Below are positions 23,060 to 33,518 of a DNA stretch of 64,000 bases, one piece after another. The DNA is taken from the NCBI RefSeq assembly GCF_026914185.1, contig NC_070572.1, positions 1,612,001 through 1,676,000 of the forward strand, in the 5' to 3' direction. The DNA comes from Puccinia triticina (Eukaryota > Basidiomycota > Pucciniomycetes > Pucciniales > Pucciniaceae). Each line of letters begins with the position of its first letter. The first letter of the stretch is position 1. The position numbers were made by a program, and so were the translations under genes. The notes under the pieces are model-generated. The model was not told where the DNA came from. It searched no databases and worked only from the letters and a program-made list of their open reading frames with translations.

Positions 23060-23760
23060 CAAAAATCAAAGACTACAAAAAAAACCTTTCAGTAAAAAAA
23101 CTTAGTGGTTTGATTCTCATCCAAGTGTTAAATTTAATTGTATCCAAAAGCCCCCCATAGTGTTTTTGATCAAGCATGGGGAACTACTACTGCAGTTCTT
23201 CTTGACCAGCCCTGTTTGACTATCATTTATTTTAACTTTGTTTCCTCCTTCCTCCTCTCACTTTTATGGGATCTGCACTCCAATAATGATGTCTCACACT
23301 TGTTTGAAGTGTGTTCCTCATTGTGGTGATGAATTCAAACCTCTAGGATGAGCTCTGGCTGCCTTCCTTTTCAATGAAATGCAGTCACAGGCGTCATATT
23401 CCTCACTTCTTGGGATAGCCTATATACTGCAGGAATTTCATTATGCTTTTCAATATAACAAATAGTTGATCTCTGCTGATCAGGACATACACAATGGCTT
23501 TATCATAAGATAACATCTTGCTGATCTAGCTGAGGAAGAATGGGGGGTAGGGGGGTGAGGGGAAAACCTTTGGTTTGCAGCGGCGTAGCCGCCTTGGCCT
23601 CTAGTTGGTCCAAATTGGCCCAAATTGCCTTATTTCTACGCCTTAATTCCCAACATTTACGTTGGAATTAACCCTTATAACTTTGTCTTAGAGTTTTATA
23701 ACTCTAATCTCTTGCTTTGCACCACGGGTAGCTAGAAGGATATTATCCTTGGCATCACGT
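23060..23760. other. No gene seen
   Basis: A-rich near 23080, otherwise unremarkable. The segment GCAGCGGCGTAGCCGCCTTG followed by GCCTCTA near 23577 is the reverse complement of a similar run at 7382-7405, so both are parts of one dispersed repeat. Confidence 0.35.
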
Positions 23761-23764
23761 AGGC

Positions 23765-24300
23765 TGACAGCTACCGTTCAATCCACTGTACACCTTAAAA
23801 ATCTTGAAACCATCTCTCGACTCTAACGAGCTTCGCAATCAATCTCTAACGAGCTTTGCAATTAATCTCTACCGAGCTTTGCGATCGAGCAAGCTTCGCG
23901 GTCAATCTCTAACAGTAACAAGCTTTGCGATTGAGCTCCAACAAGCTTCACGATTGAGCTCCATCAAGCTCCAAAGAGCTTTGTGATCGAGCTCTAACAA
24001 CATTTCAAGTACCATCATCGCAGCTCTAAAATCTTGCCCTTGGTAATATCCAATCCCCAATGGCACATTCAACTATTCCTGAAACAGCCTCTTTGCCTGC
24101 ACCATCTCAGGCCACTCAGCCTGCATCCCAACAATCTACTCGCATGATAACTCCTGTCAAGACTCATGGGAAATATATCCCAAGTCAAAACACTCGCCGA
24201 TCTCATCCAAAAGATAAGCAACAAGACTCTGAATCCGACGCAAGTTCAAGCGAGTCTCCTCACAAATCAAGATTGTATTGTATTTCAATTATTTTTCCTT
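23765..24300 (+). pseudogene. Retrotransposon leader and gag N-terminal remnant
   Basis: A leader of loosely repeated AACGAGCTTTGCAATC / GAGCTCTAAC units (23815-24000) resembles 7050-7090. It is followed by ATG 24060 and a short Ser/Pro/Gln-rich frame (MAHSTIPETASLPAPSQATQ). A second frame from 24166 (MGNISQVKTLADLIQKISNK) reads as more structured, suggesting a frameshift. The element is truncated after about 24.3 kb. No RT or integrase follows. Confidence 0.35.
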
Positions 24301-24424
24301 GTTTATGAGTATGTTGTGATATCGCCTCTCTTTCCCTTCTGTGCATACTGCCTTGGCTCCATGCATGTATGTTACAACACAAGAATCTACCTTATATGTT
24401 GTTAGACCTATTTTTGAAAAAATG

Positions 24425-24550
24425 CAACTGATACTGTATTGGTATTGCATTGGGATTCCAATGCAATACAAAATACACATCTCTTTTGTATTGGCAATAC
24501 CAATACATTTAATTTGTATTGCATTGGAAGGCCAATGCAATACATGTATT
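24425..24550. repeat. Cluster of short palindromes
   Basis: Two imperfect palindromes, TATTGCATTGGGATTCCAAT + GCAATA and TATTGCATTGGAAGGCCAAT + GCAATA, stand about 65 bp apart around a shorter one (GTATTGGCAATACCAATAC). It may be a tiny MITE or stem-loop repeat. Confidence 0.55.
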
Positions 24551-24782
24551 CACAGAAGTATGTATTTATTCAAAAATACAATAAACTGTATATGCATATG
24601 CAATACACGTACTATATTTGTTTCAACATTGTTGTAACCCAGCGACTCAATAGTTGACAAACCAGAAAAAGGTGAGAAAAAGAAAAAACTATCTGAGTTC
24701 GAGCGGCCTTTGAGAAATACCCTCCACGAGTACCCTGACACTGCATATTCAATATACACATTTCACCAATTTACCCTCAACA

Positions 24783-25657
24783 GCACCAGGAAAAAAAAGT
24801 AGTCACTTGATGGCAAGTGACATGACACAGCTTTGTTTTCAGCTCCAAAACTGCTCCAATGCTGCTCCTCTCCACCAGCACATCTAGGGCTCACATGATA
24901 GGTGTCAGGATCAAAGAACTCAATGTGAAAAAAACAGATGATGCTCAGCTTTGGCCCTGGCCCAGCTGATGCTCAGCTTTTACCCTGGCTCAGCTGATGC
25001 TCAGTTTTTTCCCTGGCCCAGCTGATGCTCAGCTTTGGAACCGGCCACCTGATGATCATCTTTGGCCCTGGCACAGCTGTTGCTCAGCCTTGGCCGTGGC
25101 TCAGCTGATGCTCATCTTTGGCCCTAGCCTAGCTGATTTTCAGCTCTGATCCTGTCCAAGCTGATTCCCATCTTTTTCCCTGGCCTTGCTCAGCTGATAC
25201 TCAGCAAGCTGAGCATCAGCTGGCCAGCTGGCCCAGGACTGGGTCAAAGCTGAGCGTCAGCTGGGACAGGACTAGGAAAAGGCTGAGCAAAGACTAGTAC
25301 AAAGCTGAGCATCAGCTGCGCCAGGACTAGTACAAAGCTGAGCATCACCTGGGCAATGACTGGTCAAAAGGCTTTATTCCAATTCTAAGAGTGAGCTGCG
25401 TGAAAAAGCTGAGTATGAGCTGGGCAAAAAAGCTGAGTATGAGCTGGGGACCAAAGCTGAGTATCAGCTGGACAGAACTGAGGATCAGTTGGGCTCATCA
25501 AAAACTGAACAGGACCTCCTTGGTAAATTTTGCAAGTTGAGGAGATGGTTGGGAGATTGGGGTAGATAGTGGATAGATATTGGATAGATGTTGGGTAGCT
25601 GGCTGGAGCTGGTGTGATGTCACTTGCCATCAACTGACTATTTTATTTTCCTGGTGC
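24783..25657. mobile_element. Terminal-inverted-repeat element with mirror-image tandem arms
   Basis: The left end GCACCAGGAAAA...TAGTCACTTGATGGCAAGTGACAT matches the reverse complement of the right end over about 45 bp. Inside, 24940-25200 is a tandem run of CAGCTGATGCTCAGCTTTGG + CCCTGGC-like units, and 25200-25480 repeats the unit in opposite orientation. The whole could fold into one long hairpin. No coding capacity, and no clear target duplication was found. Confidence 0.75.
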
Positions 25658-25765
25658 AGCAACCAAAATATTTTGAAAACCAGTTTGATTGGTTTTCAGA
25701 ATATTTTTTTAATGGAGTCCGGACATCCTGAAGAACGAGTTGGACTAACCATTTTCAGATATTTT

Positions 25766-27185
25766 TACGGACTTACTTCGCGCACTGCGAGAAACTCTTC
25801 GCGCACTGTGGGGGTCGCCGTCTTGACGTCCCGCCCCCAGTGCGCGCTTTCGCCACGGCTCTTCGCGCACTGTGCATTCCCCCGAAAAAACGGCTTGCAT
25901 TTCTTGAGATATTTTTTGATGAATCAATAGAATGACTTTTTATGATCCCCCTAAAAAATAATCAAGTCATTTGGGGGTCTCCTTGAGCCTAGAGAAAATT
26001 GACATGAAAAAATCATATTTTAACGCGGCAGGGACCTGTAATATCACTTCCTGTGCCCCAGTAGCCCCAAAAATTTCACAGTATCATGGTACATGTGCAA
26101 ATTCATGACCTGATAATTTTCAGAATTTTCACCAGCTTTCCTGTAGCCCAAATAGGTATTGTGTTTTATTATTTTGCGTACATGTATAACTTTTTTGTTA
26201 CACACACAAAAGGCACAAAATTTTGAGAGCACAGAGAAATATGCTTCAAATTAATTCCCTGAAATTCCTAGCAATAGTGTGTCATTATAAAATGAGATAT
26301 AAGGGGTGCGCAGCAGGCTTAGTAGGAAAATTACTGCTAACTGTATAGCTTTTTTGTTACACACCCAAACAGTCCCAAAATTTCAGAAATGTTTTCATTG
26401 TGGATATTCTCCGCACCATAAATTTCTTGGCAATAGTGTGTCATGATAACATGGGATATAAGGGGTGCGCGGAGGGCTTAGTAGGAAAATGGCTGCTACA
26501 TGTATAGATTTTTTTACACGCTGAAACAGCCTGAAATTTTCATGAATGTTTCAATTTTGCATATTCTCCGCGCCATAAAGCTCTTAGCAATAGTGTGTCA
26601 TTAAAACATGAGATAAGTTAGCAGTCATTTTCCAACTAAGCCCGCCGCACTACATCTCATGTTATCATGACACACTATTGCCAAGAAATTTATTGCACGG
26701 AGAATATCCACAATGAAAACATTTCTGAAATTTTGGGACTGTTTGAGTGTGTAACAAAAAAGCTATACAGTAAGCAGTAATTTTCCTACTAACCCTGCCG
26801 CGCACCCCTTATATCTCTGGGAAAAATTCTGAAAATTGTCAGGTCATGAATTTGCACATGTGCCATGATACTGTGAATTTTTTGGGGCTACTGGGGCACA
26901 GGAAGCGATATTACAGGTCCCTGCCGCGTTAAAATATGATTTTTTCATGTCAAATTTCTCTAGGCTCAAGGAGACCCCTAAATGACTTGATTATTTTTTA
27001 GGGGGATCATAAAAAGCCATTCTATTGATTCATCAAAAAATATCTCAAGAAATGCAAGCTGTTTTTTCGGCGGAAAATGCAGTGCGCAAAGAGCTGTGGC
27101 AGAAGCGCACACTGGGGGCTGGACGTCGAGACAACGACCTCCACAGTGCGGGAAGAGTTTTCCGCAGTGCGCGAAGTAAGTCCGT
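25766..27185. mobile_element. 1.4-kb foldback (long inverted repeat)
   Basis: Position x pairs with about 52951 minus x: TACGGACTTACTTCGCGCAC at 25766 matches the reverse complement of 27166-27185, and CTTTTTATGATCCCCC near 25936 matches 27001-27016. Arms of roughly 500 bp are highly similar. The centre holds about three diverged units containing GCAATAGTGTGTCAT and GGGGTGCGC, with a further inverted copy. No protein is encoded. The right arm's CGCACTG-rich end resembles other small elements nearby. Confidence 0.85.
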
Positions 27186-27393
27186 ATTTTTAAAATATTT
27201 CTGGAACCACCTGAGGTGGTTTTAAAAATATTTTGGAAACCAATTTGGTTTGAAAAATATTTCCAGAACCATTTGAAATGGTTTTGGAAACCATTTGAAT
27301 GCTCCTTCTCTCACAGCACGGTTTTTGGGACCTTTTTGGCAATGGAATTTGTCCACAAACCAGATTCAGACCAATTTGGTTCTGACAACCACT
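27186..27393. repeat. Series of small palindromes
   Basis: CCACCTGAGGTGG, CCAATTTGG and CCATTTGAAATGG follow in register, separated by AAAATATTT-like spacers. Similar pieces occur at 25660-25710 and 28110-28140, suggesting one repeat into which other elements inserted. Confidence 0.6.
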
Positions 27394-28101
27394 AGAGCTG
27401 GTAAAAACAAACCTGTTGCGGGTACCCCCTAGCGGGTGCGGGTGTGGATGCGGATGCCTGGGATTCCGGGAAAAAGCCTGCGGGTACCCGGGTAGTTCAA
27501 TCCACACCCGCCCACCTCTTTGGCTGGAAGGCCTGATCCCTTCCGGTTGCCAAGGTTTTACAGCCTTGGCAGCCAGAAAGACCCACCTAGTTGCCAATGA
27601 CAGACAACCTCAGCGACCAGGAGGGATTCCTTCTGGTTTCCGGGGCTGTATCTTGGCGACCAGAGGGGAAAAATCATCCCGGTTGGAAAGGTTAAAAAAC
27701 CTCGGCGACCAGAATGTATCCTGGTCACGAAGTTCATAAAAACCTTGGCGACCAAGAGGAAATTGTCCTGGTCGCAGAGGTTGAATAACCGTGCCGCGCG
27801 ACCAGAAGGTAAGCTCCTGGTTGCCAAAGTAACCTCGGCAACAACAAGACAACCTCCTGGTCGCCGAAGTAACCTCGGCGACAAGAAGACAACCCCCTGG
27901 TCGCCGAAGTAACCTCGGCGACGAGAAGACAACCTCCTGGTCGCCGATGTAACCTCGGCGACCAGAAGATGAAGTGGCAGGTACCCGCAAATACCCGCGC
28001 GGGTACTGCCTGTACCCGCTCCACGGGTGCAGATGCAGATGCAGGTGTCTCATTTTACCCAAAAAATGCTGCAGGTACCCGGGTTCAAAGCGACCAGCTC
28101 T
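27394..28101. mobile_element. Short repeat element with 9-bp terminal inverted repeats
   Basis: AGAGCTGGT at the left and ACCAGCTCT at the right. Next to each end lie related direct repeats (GGGTGCGGGTGTGGATGCGG ... GGTACCCGGGT and GGGTGCAGATGCAGATGCAG ... GGTACCCGGGT). The middle is a minisatellite. No coding capacity; the several open frames are due to the repeat. Confidence 0.6.
27797..27970. repeat. 40-bp hairpin minisatellite
   Basis: CCTGG anchors fall at 27816, 27856, 27896 and 27936, an exact 40-bp period, with degenerate units further left to about 27600. Each unit holds a stem-loop, TCGCCGAAGTAACCTCGGCGA (7-bp stem), and one diverged unit keeps partial pairing (TTGCCAAAG...CGGCAA). 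Confidence 0.8.
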
Positions 28102-28174
28102 AAAAACCAACCACTATCCAATAAATTTGGTTTTGACAACCATCCCAAAATCTTTTGGTGCACCCGTGGTGTAA

Positions 28175-28390
28175 TTATCTGAACACTACTTTTTTTACAA
28201 AATTCATGACTTGGGCTTCTTCTCTTTCACCAATTTGTATCAATAAAATGTTACGGACATCATGTACGCGGGAAAGGGCCACATATAGCTGTCCATGCGC
28301 AAATACTTGAGTCCGCAAGACCAATGCCACTTGCTTCATGCTGTGGCCTTGACATTGATTTATTGTCAGAATTTTGAATAGATTTTTTTG
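28175..28390 (-). pseudogene. Helitron helicase C-terminal fragment
   Basis: The minus strand encodes KILTINQCQGHSMKQVALVL, then [20 protein letters not shown], ending at a TAA at 28175-28177. This matches the C-terminal Pif1-like motifs seen in the full Helitron at 11.2-11.6 kb. It is a 5'-truncated relic; sequence beyond 28390 on the minus strand is out of frame. Confidence 0.85.
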
Positions 28391-28914
28391 ACCAAAGCGG
28401 GGACGTCAGTGACATAGGTGAGGGAGCAAATGGTTAGTTGAGTAAAAGGCATTGTTAAACTATTGCCGGCGGGATTTTTAAAGAAGAGACTTGAAGCACG
28501 GGGATGAGAAGAGGGATGAGGGCAGTTTTACGACTGGAGTAGCAAAATGGACCGTTGACGGAGGGAGGAACACTGTGAAAAAAACTTGAGAAAGCGCCGT
28601 CAGTTGACATGCGCAATCCAGGGTGAGACTTCCAGGACATCCACTTTCATTCCGTGATTAATCACAGGGCAGCTCAGCTAGCTCAGTATTTGCATGCCCC
28701 AAGCTCCTGAGCCATACTGGTGCTCATTGGTCATCAACAAGGGGATGTATTTCCATACACATAATACAAGCCCTTGTTGACTAGCCCTTGGGGGGAATTC
28801 CACCAGGTCAACCAGAATATGCGCCCATGTCGACTAGTAGTAATCCCTCCCGTCCTAGGCGGGGTTGACCAGGCTAGATGAAAGGGCACTCATGTTGACC
28901 AGCCCATGTCAACC
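28391..28914. other. No gene seen
   Basis: Non-coding DNA leading into the palindromic array. Irregular GTTGACTAGCCC and GGTCAACC pieces near 28770-28910 look like worn array units. Confidence 0.4.
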
Positions 28915-29640
28915 TATCAGTCGACCGGGAGGGATGCCTCCCGGAGGACTGATATATGTATCAGTCCTCCGGGAGGCATCCCTCTTGGTCGACTATCGTA
29001 TGAACCTGTTGTCCGGGAGGGATCCCTCCCGGACGACTGATACAAAGAACAGTCGAACGGGAGGGATCCCTCCCGTTCGACTGATATAGAGAATATTCGT
29101 CCGGGAGGCATCCCTCCCGGTCAAGAGGTTCATACAATAGTCGACCAGGAGGGATACATCCCGGATGACTGCTCCATACAACAGTCATCCGCAAGGGATC
29201 CCTCCCGGACCGGACAACAGGTCCATACCACAGTCGACCGGGAGGGATGCCTCCCTGACGACTGATACATATATCAGTCCTCCGGGAGGCATCCCTCCCA
29301 GTCGACTGAAACATAGAACAGTCGTCCGGGAGGGATCCCTTCCGGACGGCTGTTGTATGGAGCAGTCAACCGGGAGGGATGCCTCCCGGACGACTGATAC
29401 ATAGAACAGTCGAACGGGAGGAATCCCTCCTGTTTGACTGATATAGAGAATATTCGTCCTGGAGGCATCCCTCCCGGTCGAGAGGTTCATACAATAGTCG
29501 ACCGGGAGGGATCCCTCCCGGAGGACTGATATATGTATCAGTCCTCCGGGAGGCATCCCTCCCGGTCAACTATTGTATGAACCTGTTGTCCGGGAGGGAT
29601 CCCTCCCGGACAACTGATTCATAGAACAGTCGTCCGGGAG
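28915..29640. repeat. 44-bp palindromic tandem array, block 1
   Basis: About 16 units. Each is a near-perfect palindrome, CAGTCGNCCGGGAGGGATCC + CTCCCGGNCGACTG, plus a roughly 12-bp AT-rich linker (ATACATAGAA, ATATATGTAT, TTGTATGGAG). The centre alternates between GGGATCCC, GGGATGCC and GGCATCCC. Apparent proteins in all frames are a by-product of a stop-poor repeat. Confidence 0.93.
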
Positions 29641-30488
29641 TAGGGTTGTCGGCGCCATGGGGTAAGGCGCGCCGAAGTGCGCGCCCCCCCGGTGCGCGCA
29701 CTAGGGGGCCCAAAAATCTCAAAAACAGGGGTCGGCGCGCCCCTGCTGATATACCCTACTTTATGAGAGAAGGGTACAAAAACTTTTTTTCCAATGGCCT
29801 TGCAAATGATGGCTCAAATTTTTCTTGAGCTCAATCATGGTGATCAATTACTACCAGCTAGAAAAGACCTACACTGCATAACACTTCAGCGGGATGAGAT
29901 GATATTGATATTGGGGTTTTCCCCAAAGAGCAAATCCAAGAAGTTTCCGCAAGAAAAGTGCTTTTGTGGATAATATAATTGATTTCAACATGTGAGAAAA
30001 CCAACCTCAGACATCTGCAAGAGTTACTAACCTTGACTGCAGCATCCAGGAAAAACCTGCTGATTCCAAATGCCATTTTTTGGTCTGACCCTCAATCCAT
30101 TTTCCTCATTATTTCAACTTTATTTACTTGATTTATTGCCACATAAGATTCTGAAAATTCATGGACATATATTATGATTAAAAATGGAAGACTTCCCGTA
30201 GGATCTACGCCCCCCGTACAGACTAAAATTTCACAGATCTAAACCTTACTGGCTGGTGAAAAGTGATTGAGATCAAGTTCTCACCGGCCAGTAAGGTTTA
30301 ACCTGGCCTGACAGATCTGGCTTTTTAGCCCACGGGAAGTCATCCAATGTACTGCAACACTAAAAAAGACAAAAAACAGGCGGCGCCAAGCTCGCCGGGG
30401 CGCCGCCAGCCAAAGGCGCCATGCTTTGGACGCTTGGCCGGCGCCCCTAGGCGCGCACCTTGCAAAAAAGGTGGCGCCGACAACCCTA
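29641..30488. mobile_element. Non-autonomous hAT-like element, 848 bp
   Basis: Ends TAGGGTTGTCGGCGCCA and its inverse, with longer GC-rich inverted ends (GGCGCGCC near 29668; GGCGCGCACC near 30450). The perfect 8-bp duplication TCCGGGAG lies at 29633-29640 and 30489-30496. The 8-bp duplication and TAGGG end suit the hAT superfamily. The interior is non-coding and includes a nested palindromic segment at 30191-30340. Confidence 0.9.
30191..30340. repeat. Nested 150-bp inverted-repeat segment
   Basis: Outer ACTTCCCGTAGG / CCACGGGAAGT and inner AAACCTTACTGGCTGGTGA / TCACCGGCCAGTAAGGTTT inverted pairs form a hairpin. It may be a small MITE inside the larger element. Confidence 0.65.
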
Positions 30489-31500
30489 TCCGGGAGGGAT
30501 CCCTTGCGGACGACTGTTGTATGGAGCAGTCGTCCGGGAGGTATCCCTCCCGGAGGACTGATAAATGTATCAGTCGACCGGGAGGGATCCCTCCTGGTTG
30601 ACTATTGTATGAACTTCTCGACCGGGAGGGATGCCTCCCCGACGAATATTCCCTATATCTCCCTCCCGGACAACTGTTCTATGTATCAGTCGACTGGGAG
30701 GGATGCCTCCCGGAGGACTGATATATGTATCAGTCGTCCGGGAGGCATCCCTCCCGGTCAACCATCGTATGAACCTGTTGTCCGGTCCGGGAGGGATCCC
30801 TTCCGGTTGACTATTGTGTATCAGCTGTCCGGGAGGGATCCCTCCCGGTCGACTATTGTATGAACCTCTCGACCGGGAGGGACGCCGCCCGGACAAATAT
30901 TCCCTATATCAGTCAAACAGGAGGGATCCCTCCTGGACGACTGACACATAGAATAGTCAACCAGGAGGGATCCCTCCCAGACGACTGCTCCATACAACAG
31001 TTGTCCGGACGGGATCCCTCCCGGACGACTGTTCTATGTATCAGTCGACCGGGAGGAATGCCTCCCGGAGGAATGTATCAGTCGTCCAGGAGGCATCCCT
31101 CCCGGTCAACTATTGTATGAACCATAGAACAGTCGTCCGGGAGGGATCCCTCCTGGACAACAGGTTCATACAATAGTTGACCGGGAGGGATGCCTCCTGG
31201 ACGACTGATACATTCCTCCGGGAGGCATCCCTCCCGGTCAACTGTTCTATGTATTAGTCGACTGGGAGGGATCCCTCCCAGTCACCTACTGTATGAAGCA
31301 GTTGACCGCGAGGGATATCTTCCGGTCAACTATTCTATCTATCAGTGCACCGGGAGGGATGCCTCCCAGACAACTTTTCCATGTATTAGTTGACTGGGAG
31401 GGATCCCTCCCAGTCGACTATCCTATGTCTTTGTTGGACAGGAGGGATCCCTCCGAGTCAAGTACTGTATGAAGCAGTCAGGAGGGATGCCTCTCAGTCT
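30489..31500. repeat. 44-bp palindromic tandem array, block 2
   Basis: Continuation of the same array after the 848-bp insertion: about 23 units, more worn towards the right with single-side mismatches and partial units. The unit containing the insertion site is shared with block 1 through the duplicated TCCGGGAG. Confidence 0.93.
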
Positions 31501-32475
31501 CGGTCAACATGGGTGGATTTTGCCTAGTTGGTTGGCTGGGGGGATTCCTCCTGCTTGACAAAGGTGCTGACATGTACCTAGGTGCTACTGCCTTGCCAGC
31601 TGAGCAACTCAAAAGTGAGTGCACTAAGTTAAGGTGCAGCTGGTGTGACTAAGTAGAGTCTTAAAATACTGCTTAGCCTGGGCTGTTGAGTAACTTCCAA
31701 ATATTCCAGGTTGCACCACCCTGGGACTTGTTTTGTATCAGGCTTGTTTCAAGGGGGACTGAACTCCAGTATACTGCATGTCAACTGACACCAGTTTCTC
31801 GAGTTTTTTTCATAGTGGAAGGTAGTCAGCTGTGAACGTGAGAAGAGATCATTGCAGTTAGCTCACAGGTTTTGTATTGATGCATGAAAGTGGCAATTGT
31901 TGAAACTGAACCTCTTCCAAATGTCCAACATAACAAAGGTAGCAGCCAAACATTTGGGTGCTGGGCAATTTAGCTATTCCAACACCCAACTTTTGTGCAA
32001 ACCTGTGAGCAAGTCCGGTACTTATGCCGGAGAGTATTCCTGGAGTGCCTAGGCATGACAAAGCAACACAAACACAGGCCATTCCTACTTGTGTGCCACT
32101 GTGGCAATTGTATGCAGCTAACTTTTATGAGCTGCGTTCACGCGCTGTGCGCTGCCCCAGGAGGACATGTCACCCAATTGTACATACATGTCACGCGCCT
32201 CTGCTACTTAGAGGCGCTGGGGGGAGATCATTACAGTTTCCCCATCTGGCAATCTACTTCATTCTAGGTCTTCATCAGGACTCAGTCCTTCTCTCCCATA
32301 GATTGATCATAACATATTGCTAGATCCTTTTTACACGGAGACGAGGACGGCCAGAACAGACAGAAAAGACAGAACAGAAACCCAAAACCCAGACAGAACC
32401 CATAGAATGAACCAGCAAACAGAGAATCAGAACCAGAATTGAAAACCAGATCCTCACCTCGCCCTTCATACCACT
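31501..32475. other. Non-coding DNA upstream of Gypsy-2 gag
   Basis: No gene supported. The stretch at 32090-32470 probably includes the LTR/leader of the Gypsy-2 remnant, but its ends and primer-binding site were not found. Confidence 0.4.
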
Positions 32476-33518
32476 ATGGATGCCGCGGCTCTTCAGGCGC
32501 AACTGGCCAATCTTATGGCGGTCGTGAACGAGGAACGGGAGCTACGTCAACAAGCAGAGGCCGCCCGGGTAGCCGCAGAGAACGCCCGCCAACAGGCCGA
32601 GGAGGCCCACCAACAGGCATTAGCTCAACCCCCCCCCCCCCAGCACCAGAGGCCGCAGTACCACCAGCAGGAGGACCCCCACTGGCTTGAGGCCCGAAGA
32701 TTGGAGTGCCGGATAAGTTCGACGGGACCCGCGGCGTTAAGGCCAAGGTTTATGCCAGCCAGGTTAATCTCTACATTGCCGCCAACCACACAGCCTTCCC
32801 GGACGACAGGACCAAGGTCGTCTTTGCGCTATCGTACTTGACCGGTCAAGCGAGCAGTTGGGCACAACCGACAATGTTCAAAGCATGCAACACCAGCCCC
32901 GACGCCCCGCCGGTAGTCTATTCGGATTTCACAAAAGCATTCGAGGCCATGTACTATGACACCAAGAAGAAGACAACGGCGGAGAGAGCAATCCGCCAGC
33001 TGAAGCAAACCAAATCGGTCTCGGAGTACACCCACCAGTTCACCATCCACGCCCACAATACGGGATGGGAGGCCGCCACCCTAGTCAGCCACTACACCCA
33101 AGGTCTCAAGAAAGACGTCCGCCTAGCGCTGGTACTCGCCAGGACCCAATTTGCGGCCCTGGCCGACGTGTCCAACCTGGCTCTTCGGATCGACAACGAG
33201 ATTGGAGGATTCGACTATATAGGGAATCCTTTAGCCCCTAAACCCCGAGATCCGGACAGTATGGACATTTCGGCGGTGCGCGGACAACTTACAACGGCGG
33301 AGAAAGCCCAGATGATGCGATCAGGTCAATGTTTCCAATGCGGCGAAAAAGGCCACTTAGCAAGGGAATGCCCGACTAGACCGAAGAAAGGGAAGACAAA
33401 GGAGGCGAGCCGGATAGCCGAGTTGGAGGATCAACTTCGTCGCCTCACATTAGGAGAGGGCAAAAGTGGAGGAGCTGGAAAGGCAGATCGCTCAAAAAAT
33501 GGCGATGCTCAGGAGTGA
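32476..33518 (+). pseudogene. Gypsy-2 Gag, broken
   Basis: ATG 32476 begins MDAAALQAQLANLMAVVNEE with an Ala/Gln/Glu-rich coiled-coil-like start. The frame is lost at a run of C (about 32629-32641), and the continuing frame then meets TGA at 32688-32690. From about 32706 the frame is open: PDKFDGTRGVKAKVYASQVN, the capsid-like FTKAFEAMYYDTKKKTTAER, and a CCHC knuckle CFQCGEKGHLARECP, as expected of basidiomycete Ty3/gypsy Gag. The TGA is again preceded by T. The gag stop overlaps the next frame, which lies in the -1 register. Confidence 0.9.

Noticed and set aside
27190..28174. Open frames of 60-166 residues with LRRPGGCLLVAEVTSATR repeats.
   Set aside because: They follow the 40-bp minisatellite and its hairpins; the encoded repeat reflects DNA periodicity.
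28865..31393. Many 60-145 residue open frames rich in GRDPSR/GGIPPG motifs on both strands.
   Set aside because: Translation of the 44-bp palindromic array in every frame; no start context, no family, and broken at random.
28915..31500. CRISPR-like appearance of palindromic repeats with short linkers.
   Set aside because: The linkers are themselves repeated and only about 12 bp, and this is eukaryotic DNA with no cas genes.
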